IMG/VR virus record: IMGVR_UViG_3300011115_000265
Coordinates: 1-50,776 of that record
Strand: one strand, 5' to 3'
Origin: a virus
DNA length: 50,776 nucleotides
Shown piece after piece: positions 41,933-48,877 of this stretch. The notes under the pieces are model-generated. The model was not told where the DNA came from, did no database searches, and saw only the letters and a list, made by a program, of their open reading frames with translations. How positions within the stretch are numbered: position 1 is the stretch's first letter; every line of letters starts with the position of its first letter. Made by a program: the position numbers and the translations under genes.

Positions 41933-43173
41933 TAAATATCCTCATACCTTGCAATCTCTGGTTTGATTAATACTTGAACAGAACCATGTCGTAAGTCTGG
42001 CATAGTATCTGCATCTCCAATTAGTTTGTTCTTAACAATGTTAAAGAATCTACTACGTGATGTGTTATCTTGTTCTTTACCAATGCCTAGAATCCAGTCA
42101 GCTTCACCTTGCTTTGCTGTCTTTGAACCATCTACCATGTCCATTGTAAGATAGAGTTTACCTTCTGCCTCACCACTTGCTTGCGAAACAGCAATGACAG
42201 GTGCATATGTTTTAGCAACTTCACGGGCCCACTGGTAGATTGCTTTGAGTTCCAAATCATTACGGTCTCCTTTAAACCCTTTAATCTTATCTATCTGATC
42301 AAAGATAATTAATGCAGGGTTACTGTTTTTAAGAATATTTTCAATCTTAGTTTTTGTATTTGAATCTTCAAAGTCTAGGATCTTAATACGGTTACCAGTT
42401 GCATGTACATATTCACGTTGACGTCGCTCCCTGTTATCAAATAGAAACTCTTGGGGTAAACCAAGTGCTGCTTGATAGCAGCGAATAGCTACTTTGTTAC
42501 CTTGTTCCTCATTGTTAAACCAAAGTACTTCTCCCTGAGTCTGAGAGACCATGTGAGTAATTTCCGACGCCAGAAAAGTAGTCTTACCTGTTTCTGGTCT
42601 GGCGAATATAAAGCCAAAGTCCCCTTTGCGCAAAGATCCAAGAGCCTGATTAAGCCAGTTAACACGCCAGCGTAGACCAGGAGTAGCAACTTGAGAATCG
42701 TAAAGTTTTTCCAAATCCATTTCAATAGGCTTAGGTTCATCTAATGCAATCTCCTGTTGTTCAAACTTGTTTAGTAAGTCTAACAAGTCTTGGACTGGTT
42801 TCTTACCAGTCTCTACATCCAATGATACCAATGCTACCTCGCCTGCAATGGCTCGGTGACGATGCTCATCTAGTAACCCGACTAACGCATCACGATTGGT
42901 AATGTCTTGGTTAAACACATCTTCTAACAGTACTTTAAGTTCTTTCCTTTCTTGTTCTTTTAACATGTATTCAGTATTATAAAAAATATCTAAATCATTT
43001 ATATTAATATTATTATTTATATTATATTTAATATAATAATTATTAATACTATTAAATATTTTATATATATTATTATAATTAGTTTTAATATAATTAATAT
43101 TAACATATTTATAATATTTTGTAAAGAGTTCTTTATCTTCACAGAAGAGTTTTATAATTTGTTTCTCAACCAT
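41932..43173 (-). CDS. DnaB-like replicative helicase
   Basis: The 413 residues hold a RecA-type motor: Walker A ARPETGKTT (191-199), LWFNNEEQG, Walker B ALIIFDQIDKIKG, VIAVSQASGEAEG and MVDGSKTAKQGEADWILGIG. It unwinds DNA ahead of the split polymerase. Residues 18-66 are a low-complexity run of Asn, Ile, Tyr and Lys encoded by almost pure A/T DNA. It overlaps the primase end by 22 nt. Confidence 0.9.
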   Translation of the reverse strand: MVEKQIIKLFCEDKELFTKYYKYVNINYIKTNYNNIYKIFNSINNYYIKYNINNNININDLDIFYNTEYMLKEQERKELKVLLEDVFNQDITNRDALVGLLDEHRHRAIAGEVALVSLDVETGKKPVQDLLDLLNKFEQQEIALDEPKPIEMDLEKLYDSQVATPGLRWRVNWLNQALGSLRKGDFGFIFARPETGKTTFLASEITHMVSQTQGEVLWFNNEEQGNKVAIRCYQAALGLPQEFLFDNRERRQREYVHATGNRIKILDFEDSNTKTKIENILKNSNPALIIFDQIDKIKGFKGDRNDLELKAIYQWAREVAKTYAPVIAVSQASGEAEGKLYLTMDMVDGSKTAKQGEADWILGIGKEQDNTSRSRFFNIVKNKLIGDADTMPDLRHGSVQVLIKPEIARYEDI

Positions 43174-43841
43174 TCGTTAATTTCCTTAACTGAGTATTCT
43201 TTAGGATCTAATTCCGTTACCAGCACGGAACACCTAATGCCCTTAGCAAGCATGTTTCTAGCTTGTTTAACAGCACTTGTTGCTTTGTCCCTATCAAGCC
43301 AAAGGATCACGTCATTGGATTGTTCAAACAGGGCTTCCTCAAGTTCAGGTGACACACTAGAACCAAGTAGTGGTATAGCAGTTACATCTTTGATAGCTTT
43401 GCTAACTTTTACAGCACTTAAAACATCTTCAACACATACTATTGTACCACCATTCCCATAGGAAAGCAAGGGTTTGTTTCCTTTGCTAAGATACTTAACT
43501 CCAGGACCAAAGTTTCTTGCTTGCCAGTACGCTGGGGTGTTAACAAGTACCAACAGACTACGGTCTTCTACCCACCCCCATGAGTGCTCACTTACGTCAG
43601 CACCCGTGATTCCGTAGGACAGTAGCCATTGCATGGCTTGTTTTGGTAAGTCATTAGTAACCTGTAATGATATGTCTCCGTCGTCTTTGGGGACGACGTC
43701 TTCTAGCCGCCTACGGACGGACTCTAAATCATTTTTAGGTTTGTAATAACCACAGCCAAAGCAGTACCAATTGTCGGTGTACTCACCGAGATTGTCTTTG
43801 CTACCACATTTAGGACACGCAGTGTGTTGGATAAAACTCAT
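43152..43841 (-). CDS. DNA primase (zinc ribbon and TOPRIM)
   Basis: The 229 residues begin with a zinc ribbon (Cys9, 12, 27, 30) and continue into a TOPRIM domain with TIVCVEDVLSAVKVSK and VILWLDRDKATSAVKQ. It resembles the primase half of T7 gp4, here on a separate gene from the helicase. It synthesises primers for lagging-strand DNA. Confidence 0.88.
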   Translation of the reverse strand: MSFIQHTACPKCGSKDNLGEYTDNWYCFGCGYYKPKNDLESVRRRLEDVVPKDDGDISLQVTNDLPKQAMQWLLSYGITGADVSEHSWGWVEDRSLLVLVNTPAYWQARNFGPGVKYLSKGNKPLLSYGNGGTIVCVEDVLSAVKVSKAIKDVTAIPLLGSSVSPELEEALFEQSNDVILWLDRDKATSAVKQARNMLAKGIRCSVLVTELDPKEYSVKEINEWLRNKL

Positions 43842-44053
43842 GCAAAGGTTTCCTGTAAAGCCTCTAACATATCATACATTAAACTACCTACGTCTTCTTC
43901 TTCTTCAAAAGGATACCAAATTAAAAAGTCATCTTGGTATTCAGTATCCTTAACAATTTCAGTAGTCATATCACATAACTCTTCAAAGGTTTTATCTTTA
44001 GGATATTCAGATAAAAACCAATCTGCTACAAACTTTTCATGTTTAGTTAACAT
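43838..44053 (-). CDS. Small acidic protein (71 aa)
   Basis: From MLTKHEKFVADWFLSEYPKDKTFEELCDMTTEI, a 71-residue acidic protein overlaps the primase start by 4 nt. I used the ATG at 44053 because it has an AGGA site and the longer frame overlaps the upstream gene. Function unknown. Confidence 0.6.
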   Translation of the reverse strand: MLTKHEKFVADWFLSEYPKDKTFEELCDMTTEIVKDTEYQDDFLIWYPFEEEEDVGSLMYDMLEALQETFA

Positions 44054-44081
44054 AGTAAATCCTATTGGTAAACTCCATAGA

Positions 44082-44312
44082 TTAATCGGAGGAAGTTTTA
44101 GTGTCTTCCACTTTATCATAATGCTCTCCGTCATTTCCATTCTGACCAATGACATCAATACGATTTTCATTCCAGTCTAATGGAGGTGGTGTCCAACCAC
44201 CATTAGTTTTCTTTTTAACACCAAAAATAGTCTCAAAGTTTTCTTCTCCTTGTTCGCTTAACTTATCACGAGTTTGGATTTTATCTCCAGTAATGTCATT
44301 ACGTGCTACCAT
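44082..44312 (-). CDS. Small phage protein with RNDITGD motif (76 aa)
   Basis: MVARNDITGDKIQTRDKLSEQGEENFETIFG is a common start of small phage proteins; the C-terminus PPPLDWNENRIDVIGQNGNDGEHYDK is also recurrent. Its function is not known. It directly abuts the next gene. Confidence 0.7.
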   Translation of the reverse strand: MVARNDITGDKIQTRDKLSEQGEENFETIFGVKKKTNGGWTPPPLDWNENRIDVIGQNGNDGEHYDKVEDTKTSSD

Positions 44313-44507
44313 TTATTCCTCCTCGTCATCATAGTTATCTTCATCAGCTACTTCATCTTCTTGTAAGTCAGGACGTATTAATGTGTCTACGTCATCTTGA
44401 ATGTCACTATAACATCTGTTGCACAGGTCTAAGAACTCACCTGTACTAGCAAACTTACGTGTTGATTCAAAGTCAGATAAATTTTTATTACAGCTTAAGC
44501 ATCTCAT
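44313..44507 (-). CDS. Zinc-ribbon small protein with acidic tail, copy 1
   Basis: MRCLSCNKNLSDFESTRK, a middle with CNRCY and a very acidic tail (EDEVADEDNYDDEEE). The four Cys should bind zinc. A close paralogue with the same plan lies at 45452-45652. Confidence 0.7.
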   Translation of the reverse strand: MRCLSCNKNLSDFESTRKFASTGEFLDLCNRCYSDIQDDVDTLIRPDLQEDEVADEDNYDDEEE

Positions 44508-44519
44508 ACTACCTCCATG

Positions 44520-44864
44520 TTATGATTGTTCATGTTCTTGTCTTACCAACCTAGTAAGTATATCAAAAATAGATTCATGTGTCAATTCTTTTTTATTTAA
44601 GTCACGGTTTTGGAACTTACGATCAAGTTGTTTTATTTTGGCACTAACTTTTTCGTACTTAGCATGTTTAGGATCTATAGGTTCTGCTAGTTCCCAGTTT
44701 ACATCCCAACCATTTGGACTACTATTTTTTAAAAGGTTACCTCCTAACTCAAGTCCATATTTGTTAGCTCTAGCTACCTTATTAGGGTTTCCTGATAGAG
44801 TTAGACCTTTGATAATGTAATAAGCATCATCTAATTTTAACAACTGACCTATACTAAATTCCAT
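44520..44864 (-). CDS. Barrel-plus-basic-tail family protein (114 aa)
   Basis: The N-terminus MEFSIGQLLKLDDAYYIIKGLTL resembles the SH3-like starts of the cassette proteins, and YEKVSAKIKQLDRKFQNRDLNKKE resembles their basic tails. It lies downstream (leftward) of cassette B. Function unknown. Confidence 0.6.
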   Translation of the reverse strand: MEFSIGQLLKLDDAYYIIKGLTLSGNPNKVARANKYGLELGGNLLKNSSPNGWDVNWELAEPIDPKHAKYEKVSAKIKQLDRKFQNRDLNKKELTHESIFDILTRLVRQEHEQS

Positions 44865-44958
44865 GATTTAATCCTTTAGTATTAATATCAGGACACCATC
44901 TCATCCATTTTTTATATGGAATCCACTGTTGTTTATTTAGATGCCAAACATAAATCAT
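44854..44958 (-). CDS. Tiny Trp-rich ORF (34 aa)
   Basis: MIYVWHLNKQQWIPYKKWMR followed by WCPDINTKGLNHGI, with an AAAGG site and an 11-nt overlap with the next gene. Trp content and coupling support expression. Function unknown. Confidence 0.45.
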   Translation of the reverse strand: MIYVWHLNKQQWIPYKKWMRWCPDINTKGLNHGI

Positions 44959-44961
44959 TAT

Positions 44962-45294
44962 CTACCTTTGCCATTGATGAGGGTGGGTGTAGAGTTTCCA
45001 TTTATCTTCATCATATTTTTCTTGGTTATATTCATCTTTATCAACATCTATCCACCCATAACCATTAGGGTGTTTTACAAAATACACAGGTTCTTGGTAG
45101 TATTCTTTCTCGGTTATAGATTGCATTTCATCTAACCATTCCAACTCAATGCCTTGCGCTGGCTGTTCGAGGGCTTCTTTACAGGCTTGGATTGTTTCAT
45201 GGGTATAAATAATTATACCTTCAACTGTTTCTGCACCATTGCATAACTCTAAATCGTCAATCGCCATCTTTAATGCTTCGTCTTTATTATTCAT
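44962..45294 (-). CDS. DEALKMAI-family small protein (110 aa)
   Basis: MNNKDEALKMAIDDLELC, then ACKEALEQPAQGIELEWLDEM and a GYGWIDVDKDEYNQEKYDEDKW end. From ALEQPAQ on it is identical to the gene cut off at the window start, for 127 nt exactly as far as that gene is visible. It lies between the tiny Trp-rich ORF and pqqA copy 2. Confidence 0.75.
   Translation of the reverse strand: MNNKDEALKMAIDDLELCNGAETVEGIIIYTHETIQACKEALEQPAQGIELEWLDEMQSITEKEYYQEPVYFVKHPNGYGWIDVDKDEYNQEKYDEDKWKLYTHPHQWQR
45036..45162. repeat. Exact 127-bp repeat, copy 2
   Basis: It is identical to bases 1-127 and stops matching at 45163. It codes for the conserved half of the 110-residue gene. Linking 45035 to base 1 keeps the reading frame, as expected if the left end of the window belongs here in one haplotype. 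Confidence 0.95.
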
Positions 45295-45305
45295 GATTTT
45301 CTCTA

Positions 45306-45334
45306 TTTACTTTTATATAATCTTATGGTATAAT
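45306..45334 (+). promoter_or_regulatory. Extended -10 promoter of pqqA copy 2
   Basis: TTTACT (45306-45311), 17 bp and TATAAT (45329-45334) preceded by TGG. The surrounding CTTATGGTATAATATAT is the same as at copy 1. A perfect hairpin ATATACT/AGTATAT (45341-45360, 6-nt loop) stands at the predicted start of transcription. Confidence 0.8.
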
Positions 45335-45379
45335 ATATACATATACTAATAAAAGTATATATAACTTTAAGGAAATATT

Positions 45380-45451
45380 ATGTGGACAAAACCATCAGCA
45401 ACTGAAATGCGTTTCGGCTTTGAAGTAACAATGTATGTAATGAATAAGTAA
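45380..45451 (+). CDS. pqqA: PqqA-like PQQ precursor peptide, copy 2
   Basis: The 23 residues begin MWTKPSATEMRFG and end FEVTMY plus VMNK; Glu15 and Tyr19 are kept. It differs from copy 1 by two conservative changes (Ala6Ser, Ile20Val) although 12 of 72 bases differ. AAGGA lies 7 nt upstream. It reads rightward inside a block of leftward genes, ending one base before the stop of the convergent zinc-ribbon gene, so it looks like an inserted moron. No terminator is visible, so its transcript could run antisense into 45452 and beyond. Confidence 0.85.
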   Translation: MWTKPSATEMRFGFEVTMYVMNK

Positions 45452-45652
45452 TTAGTCTTCAGTCCATTCACTGTAGTCAAGTTCACTATCAGAGATTGAT
45501 TCTTTTGTCAATAGATCTTCACGATCAGTAGATAGAAGTTCATCTTTGATAGTGCCATAGCAATGATTACACATGTCAATATAATTACCATGTAAATCTT
45601 TACGTGTTGATTCGTAGTCACTAAGTTCTACATTACAAGCAAGACATCTCAT
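45452..45652 (-). CDS. Zinc-ribbon small protein with acidic tail, copy 2
   Basis: MRCLACNVELSDYESTRKDLHG, CNHCY and an acidic end. Same plan as 44313-44507, with diverged tail. The stop abuts the stop of pqqA copy 2. Confidence 0.7.
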   Translation of the reverse strand: MRCLACNVELSDYESTRKDLHGNYIDMCNHCYGTIKDELLSTDREDLLTKESISDSELDYSEWTED

Positions 45653-45819
45653 TGTTTAATCCAATCCTTATTATCCCAGTATTCATCACAAGTATTATCT
45701 GATTTTAAGGGAACTTCTGCAAAGAAAGACTGTCGATATTCATTAGATATTGCAGTAAATCTATAGCATGTTTCTTTATTAGGACAGTTAGTACCTTTAC
45801 ATTTAGTTATATCAGCCAT
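45649..45819 (-). CDS. Small Cys-containing phage protein (56 aa)
   Basis: MADITKCKGTNCPNKETCYRF continues EYRQSFF...CDEYWDNKDW. The CxGxxCPxKxxCYR pattern followed by a late Cys is a common small phage protein, probably zinc-binding. AAAGGA precedes the ATG. It overlaps its neighbours by 4 and 8 nt. Confidence 0.75.
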   Translation of the reverse strand: MADITKCKGTNCPNKETCYRFTAISNEYRQSFFAEVPLKSDNTCDEYWDNKDWIKQ

Positions 45820-46306
45820 GATTCTTTTCCTTTAATGCTTGTTCAATAGCACGAGCAAATTTAGTAGCCAGTTCTTCAACATAATAATCACCAAGCGTTA
45901 CATCATCAATTGCTCTTATCTCATCATCACTTAATCCTTGCCATGATGGTGCAGGGTGGGTGTAGAGTGGAGTTTTATGTGGAATATTTTTAACTACCAT
46001 CTGCCCTATATACCCATCTTGCATTGAATAAACTATTGCCACAGGTTCTTGTTCTGGCTGTTCTGCTTCCCATCCTTCACATTCACAAACATACCTTCCT
46101 GCACTATGGCTTGCATCTCTACAAAATCCATGTGGCGCATCAGGATGATTGCTACATTCAGGCTCTTGTGCTGGCTGTTCTAATGCTTTTTTACAGGCTG
46201 GTATTGCATCTTTTACTAACAAATAATAAGTTGGTTGTACTAAATCTTCATCTATACATTCCAACGCTTTAATCGCCATTTTTAATGCTTCAGTTTGTTT
46301 GTTCAT
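45812..46306 (-). CDS. DEALKMAI-type small protein (164 aa)
   Basis: It starts TEALKMAIKALECIDEDL, has a Cys/His-rich middle (CSNHPDAPHGFCRDASHSAGRYVCECEG) and ends PSWQGLSDDEI...FARAIEQALKEKN like the 134-residue cassette A protein at 240-644. It follows the ATP-grasp gene of cassette B in the same way. Confidence 0.7.
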   Translation of the reverse strand: MNKQTEALKMAIKALECIDEDLVQPTYYLLVKDAIPACKKALEQPAQEPECSNHPDAPHGFCRDASHSAGRYVCECEGWEAEQPEQEPVAIVYSMQDGYIGQMVVKNIPHKTPLYTHPAPSWQGLSDDEIRAIDDVTLGDYYVEELATKFARAIEQALKEKNHG

Positions 46307-47081
46307 TTAAGTATTCCTTGAATGCATTTACATATTTATCAAGAGTAGTACCAAATAAACCTGGTGCAGTATTAACTTCAAATAAGAAAGCTTTATCATC
46401 ACGTTCTCTATACCCAATATCACATGCACCAAAGTCTAACCCTAATATTGTAACAGCTTTTACTGCCGCTGTCAAGACACAATCAGGGGGAGTAACATCA
46501 CATCGAGCATAGATCCAGCCATTAGAATGGTTGCGAATACCAGTGCTAGGCCCAGAGTATCCAAGTTTACGTTTCTTTTGTTGAACATCAATTACATTTC
46601 CTTTAAATACATGAATACGATATTCATGTTTATGTTTAGTACCAAGAGTATACAGAGGTGCTTCTACTAATTCATAAGTGTTTTTAGCAATTACTATACC
46701 AGAACCAGAGTGCCCTGTCAAGGAAGTTCGGCAATAGATAGCTTCTTTACCGAGGGTTTCACCACCATTGGTTGCAGTATAAAGTAATGTAGAAGCTTGG
46801 TACCTAGATGTACACCACTCAGGTAAGTATTCAAAACCTGCAGCTTGCAATGTCTCAAATGTTTTAAGTTTGTTACATGCTAATGCAATAGCTGTATGGC
46901 TATTAAGATCATGAAGAGCAGGAAGAATAGCGCTTGGACGAGAATTACCCCAGTTAATAATGATATCACGTCTACGTGCATCATATGTAGAACGTACACG
47001 TTTGACTCCTAGACTACTAGCCAAAGACTTAGCAGAGAGTGAGCCTAGCTTATATGGAAATACTTTAAAACGATAAGTCAT
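46290..47081 (-). CDS. ATP-grasp ligase, cassette B
   Basis: The 263 residues from MTYRFKVFPYK carry YCRTSLTGHSGSGIVI, EYRIHVFKGNVIDVQQKK and FEVNTAPGLFGTTLDKY as in the cassette A copy, with an insert near 100-110 (ATNGGETLGKEA). It keeps all visible ATP- and metal-binding blocks, so both copies look active. Its start overlaps the preceding barrel-protein gene by 17 nt. Confidence 0.85.
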   Translation of the reverse strand: MTYRFKVFPYKLGSLSAKSLASSLGVKRVRSTYDARRRDIIINWGNSRPSAILPALHDLNSHTAIALACNKLKTFETLQAAGFEYLPEWCTSRYQASTLLYTATNGGETLGKEAIYCRTSLTGHSGSGIVIAKNTYELVEAPLYTLGTKHKHEYRIHVFKGNVIDVQQKKRKLGYSGPSTGIRNHSNGWIYARCDVTPPDCVLTAAVKAVTILGLDFGACDIGYRERDDKAFLFEVNTAPGLFGTTLDKYVNAFKEYLNEQTN

Positions 47082-47346
47082 TATCCAATCCTTTATGTCT
47101 GTTAGTAAATTTAGTATTTAATTGTACCACTTTTCTACAAACTAAAACTTTATTTTTATCATGCAAATTACCAGTGAATAGCTCTAAGTGTTTCTTTTCT
47201 ACCCACCAAGAAGGTTCATCTAAATACAATGATTCTTTATCAACTCTAATAACAGTATAGATATCATTAAGTTTAAGTTTATGGTTGTGTTCCCCATCAA
47301 AACAAGGTGATACATATATAACAAGATCTCCCACTTTATATTGCAT
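47065..47346 (-). CDS. Barrel-plus-basic-tail protein, cassette B (93 aa)
   Basis: MQYKVGDLVIYVSP and DIYTVIRVDKESLYL give an SH3-like barrel; LVCRKVVQLNTKFTNRHKG is the basic tail. It is the nearest neighbour of the ATP-grasp gene, in the place of the cassette A protein at 1379-1711. Starts and stops of the chain overlap. Confidence 0.65.
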   Translation of the reverse strand: MQYKVGDLVIYVSPCFDGEHNHKLKLNDIYTVIRVDKESLYLDEPSWWVEKKHLELFTGNLHDKNKVLVCRKVVQLNTKFTNRHKGLDNDLSF

Positions 47347-47662
47347 AACCTTTTACCTTTCGTTTAGCTTGCATTTTATTTATCTTTTCACATACCTTTT
47401 TATATTTGGTATTAGGATCTAATAAAGTAGTAGCAGGTTTATGAAGTTTAACTTCATGACCCCGAACATTCCATTGATTAGGCCCTGCAGTATCTCTATA
47501 GGTACCTTCACCTGGATACTCCCATTGAATCTCATAGATAGCAGTTACAGCATCACTCCATCTATGAGTAATAGTACCTATATTGTTTTTACCTACCTTT
47601 GATATACAATTGCTAGATACAGGTGTAACTAAGTCACCAATTTCTAATACTTCAAAAGTCAT
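47336..47662 (-). CDS. Barrel-plus-basic-tail protein, cassette B (108 aa)
   Basis: The start MTFEVLEIGDLVTPV is used because AAGGAG lies 7 nt upstream; a TTG two codons earlier is less likely. NQWNVRGHEVKLHKP matches the GHGWNVYASYVKVIQ segment of the cassette A protein and the tail is KYKKVCEKINKMQAKRKVKGYAI. Confidence 0.65.
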   Translation of the reverse strand: MTFEVLEIGDLVTPVSSNCISKVGKNNIGTITHRWSDAVTAIYEIQWEYPGEGTYRDTAGPNQWNVRGHEVKLHKPATTLLDPNTKYKKVCEKINKMQAKRKVKGYAI

Positions 47663-47951
47663 AGCCAAGCTCCTTACGTTTTTGATATAGTTGTTGAACC
47701 TTAAGATTAACTTTAAAATTCTTAGGCATCTCTTTAAGATTTAAACTTCCTACTTTACTAAACAATTCTGCCATGTCATTACTAATATACAAGTCATGAA
47801 AGGCTTCATAAGTTCCATCATCTTTTACATGATTTAGATTTAAAATAGAAAAACCTTTAGGCTTTTTATAAATACTATTTACAACATACTTATTAAAATT
47901 TCCTAAAGCATCTTTATAACTAATAAGATCATAGAGTTGAAAAGCATTCAT
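47652..47951 (-). CDS. Barrel-plus-basic-tail protein, cassette B (99 aa)
   Basis: MNAFQLYDLISYKDALGNF and the tail NFKVNLKVQQLYQKRKELGYDF. The ATG at 47951 has GGGGAG upstream and follows the amidotransferase stop by one base; the longer frame from 48038 overlaps that gene and is rejected. Confidence 0.65.
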   Translation of the reverse strand: MNAFQLYDLISYKDALGNFNKYVVNSIYKKPKGFSILNLNHVKDDGTYEAFHDLYISNDMAELFSKVGSLNLKEMPKNFKVNLKVQQLYQKRKELGYDF

Positions 47952-47952
47952 A

Positions 47953-48876
47953 CTAAACTCCCCAGAAATCTGCCGTTGTTCGTTCCCAATATTCTGAATT
48001 GGTTTCCATGCGAGGCTTGATATCATAAGCTTCATCATAGAAATCTAACTTAGCAAACGGTACGTTGTATGCAAAGGCATCATCCTCATCGCTCATTAAG
48101 TCAGCAGTATAGTTAGAGTTGACAGCAACTACTTCGAAGATTCTACCACGTTTGTATAAAGTCTTGGTTTCTTTTTCCCAATGTGCAGTAATCAAGCGAA
48201 CTAACTCACCTTCTTTAACTACCATGTTAGCATGGACTTTAGTTGGTGGTGGTAAAGCAGGAGCTTTTGGTGCATTATCTACATATCCACCATACTTATA
48301 GTAAGAACTAATTGGTGGAATAGTACGACTAACTACAGGACTAGGCTTATAACTAGAGTTAGAATACCATACTTCATCATCCCAAACACCTTTGTTTTCG
48401 TTGAAGATCTCGTGTTTTCCCTGACGATCTAAGAAGATAAGCTTGGAATAACCAATGCGTTCTTCGATAAGATGTTTGATAGCAGGCTCAAACAAAGATA
48501 GATTACCCCACTTACTTACTAAAGGTTTAAGAATTAGATTATTAAAGTCACGAGTATCAGAGATGTCACCTTCACCATATCCAGAGATAACACCATTGTG
48601 TACAAAGCCTAAGCTATTAGTAATCTCAAATGGATGACAGTTATCTACACTAATAGAACCGTGAGTCTTGATACGGAAATGAATAACACATTTCTTAAGC
48701 TCATGTTGTTGGTATGCTTGCCAGAAATCATCGAACTTAAAGAAACCTTTTTGTACTTTAAGTTGTTTGTTATCTACATACATAAACCCAGCACCATCAG
48801 GATTAGAGTTGAAGCATTGAAGTAAACGATCTTTAGAGATAGTTAAGTTTTTATCTTTCCAAATAGCGATGCACAT
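47953..48876 (-). CDS. Class II glutamine amidotransferase, cassette B
   Basis: The 307 residues start MCIAIWK with Cys2 as nucleophile, then HFRIKTHG, NCHPF, FVHNGVISGYG and SDTRDF. A Pro-rich linker (about 180-220) leads to a C-terminal barrel-like domain (EGELVRLITAHWE...IFEVVAVNSNYTADLM). It supplies ammonia and is a full-length paralogue of the protein at 1698-2573. Confidence 0.9.
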   Translation of the reverse strand: MCIAIWKDKNLTISKDRLLQCFNSNPDGAGFMYVDNKQLKVQKGFFKFDDFWQAYQQHELKKCVIHFRIKTHGSISVDNCHPFEITNSLGFVHNGVISGYGEGDISDTRDFNNLILKPLVSKWGNLSLFEPAIKHLIEERIGYSKLIFLDRQGKHEIFNENKGVWDDEVWYSNSSYKPSPVVSRTIPPISSYYKYGGYVDNAPKAPALPPPTKVHANMVVKEGELVRLITAHWEKETKTLYKRGRIFEVVAVNSNYTADLMSDEDDAFAYNVPFAKLDFYDEAYDIKPRMETNSEYWERTTADFWGV

Positions 48877-48877
48877 A

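Noticed and set aside
43824-44180. 118-codon rightward frame opposite small replication genes
   Set aside because: Antisense to coherent, overlapping leftward genes; composition typical of a shadow frame.
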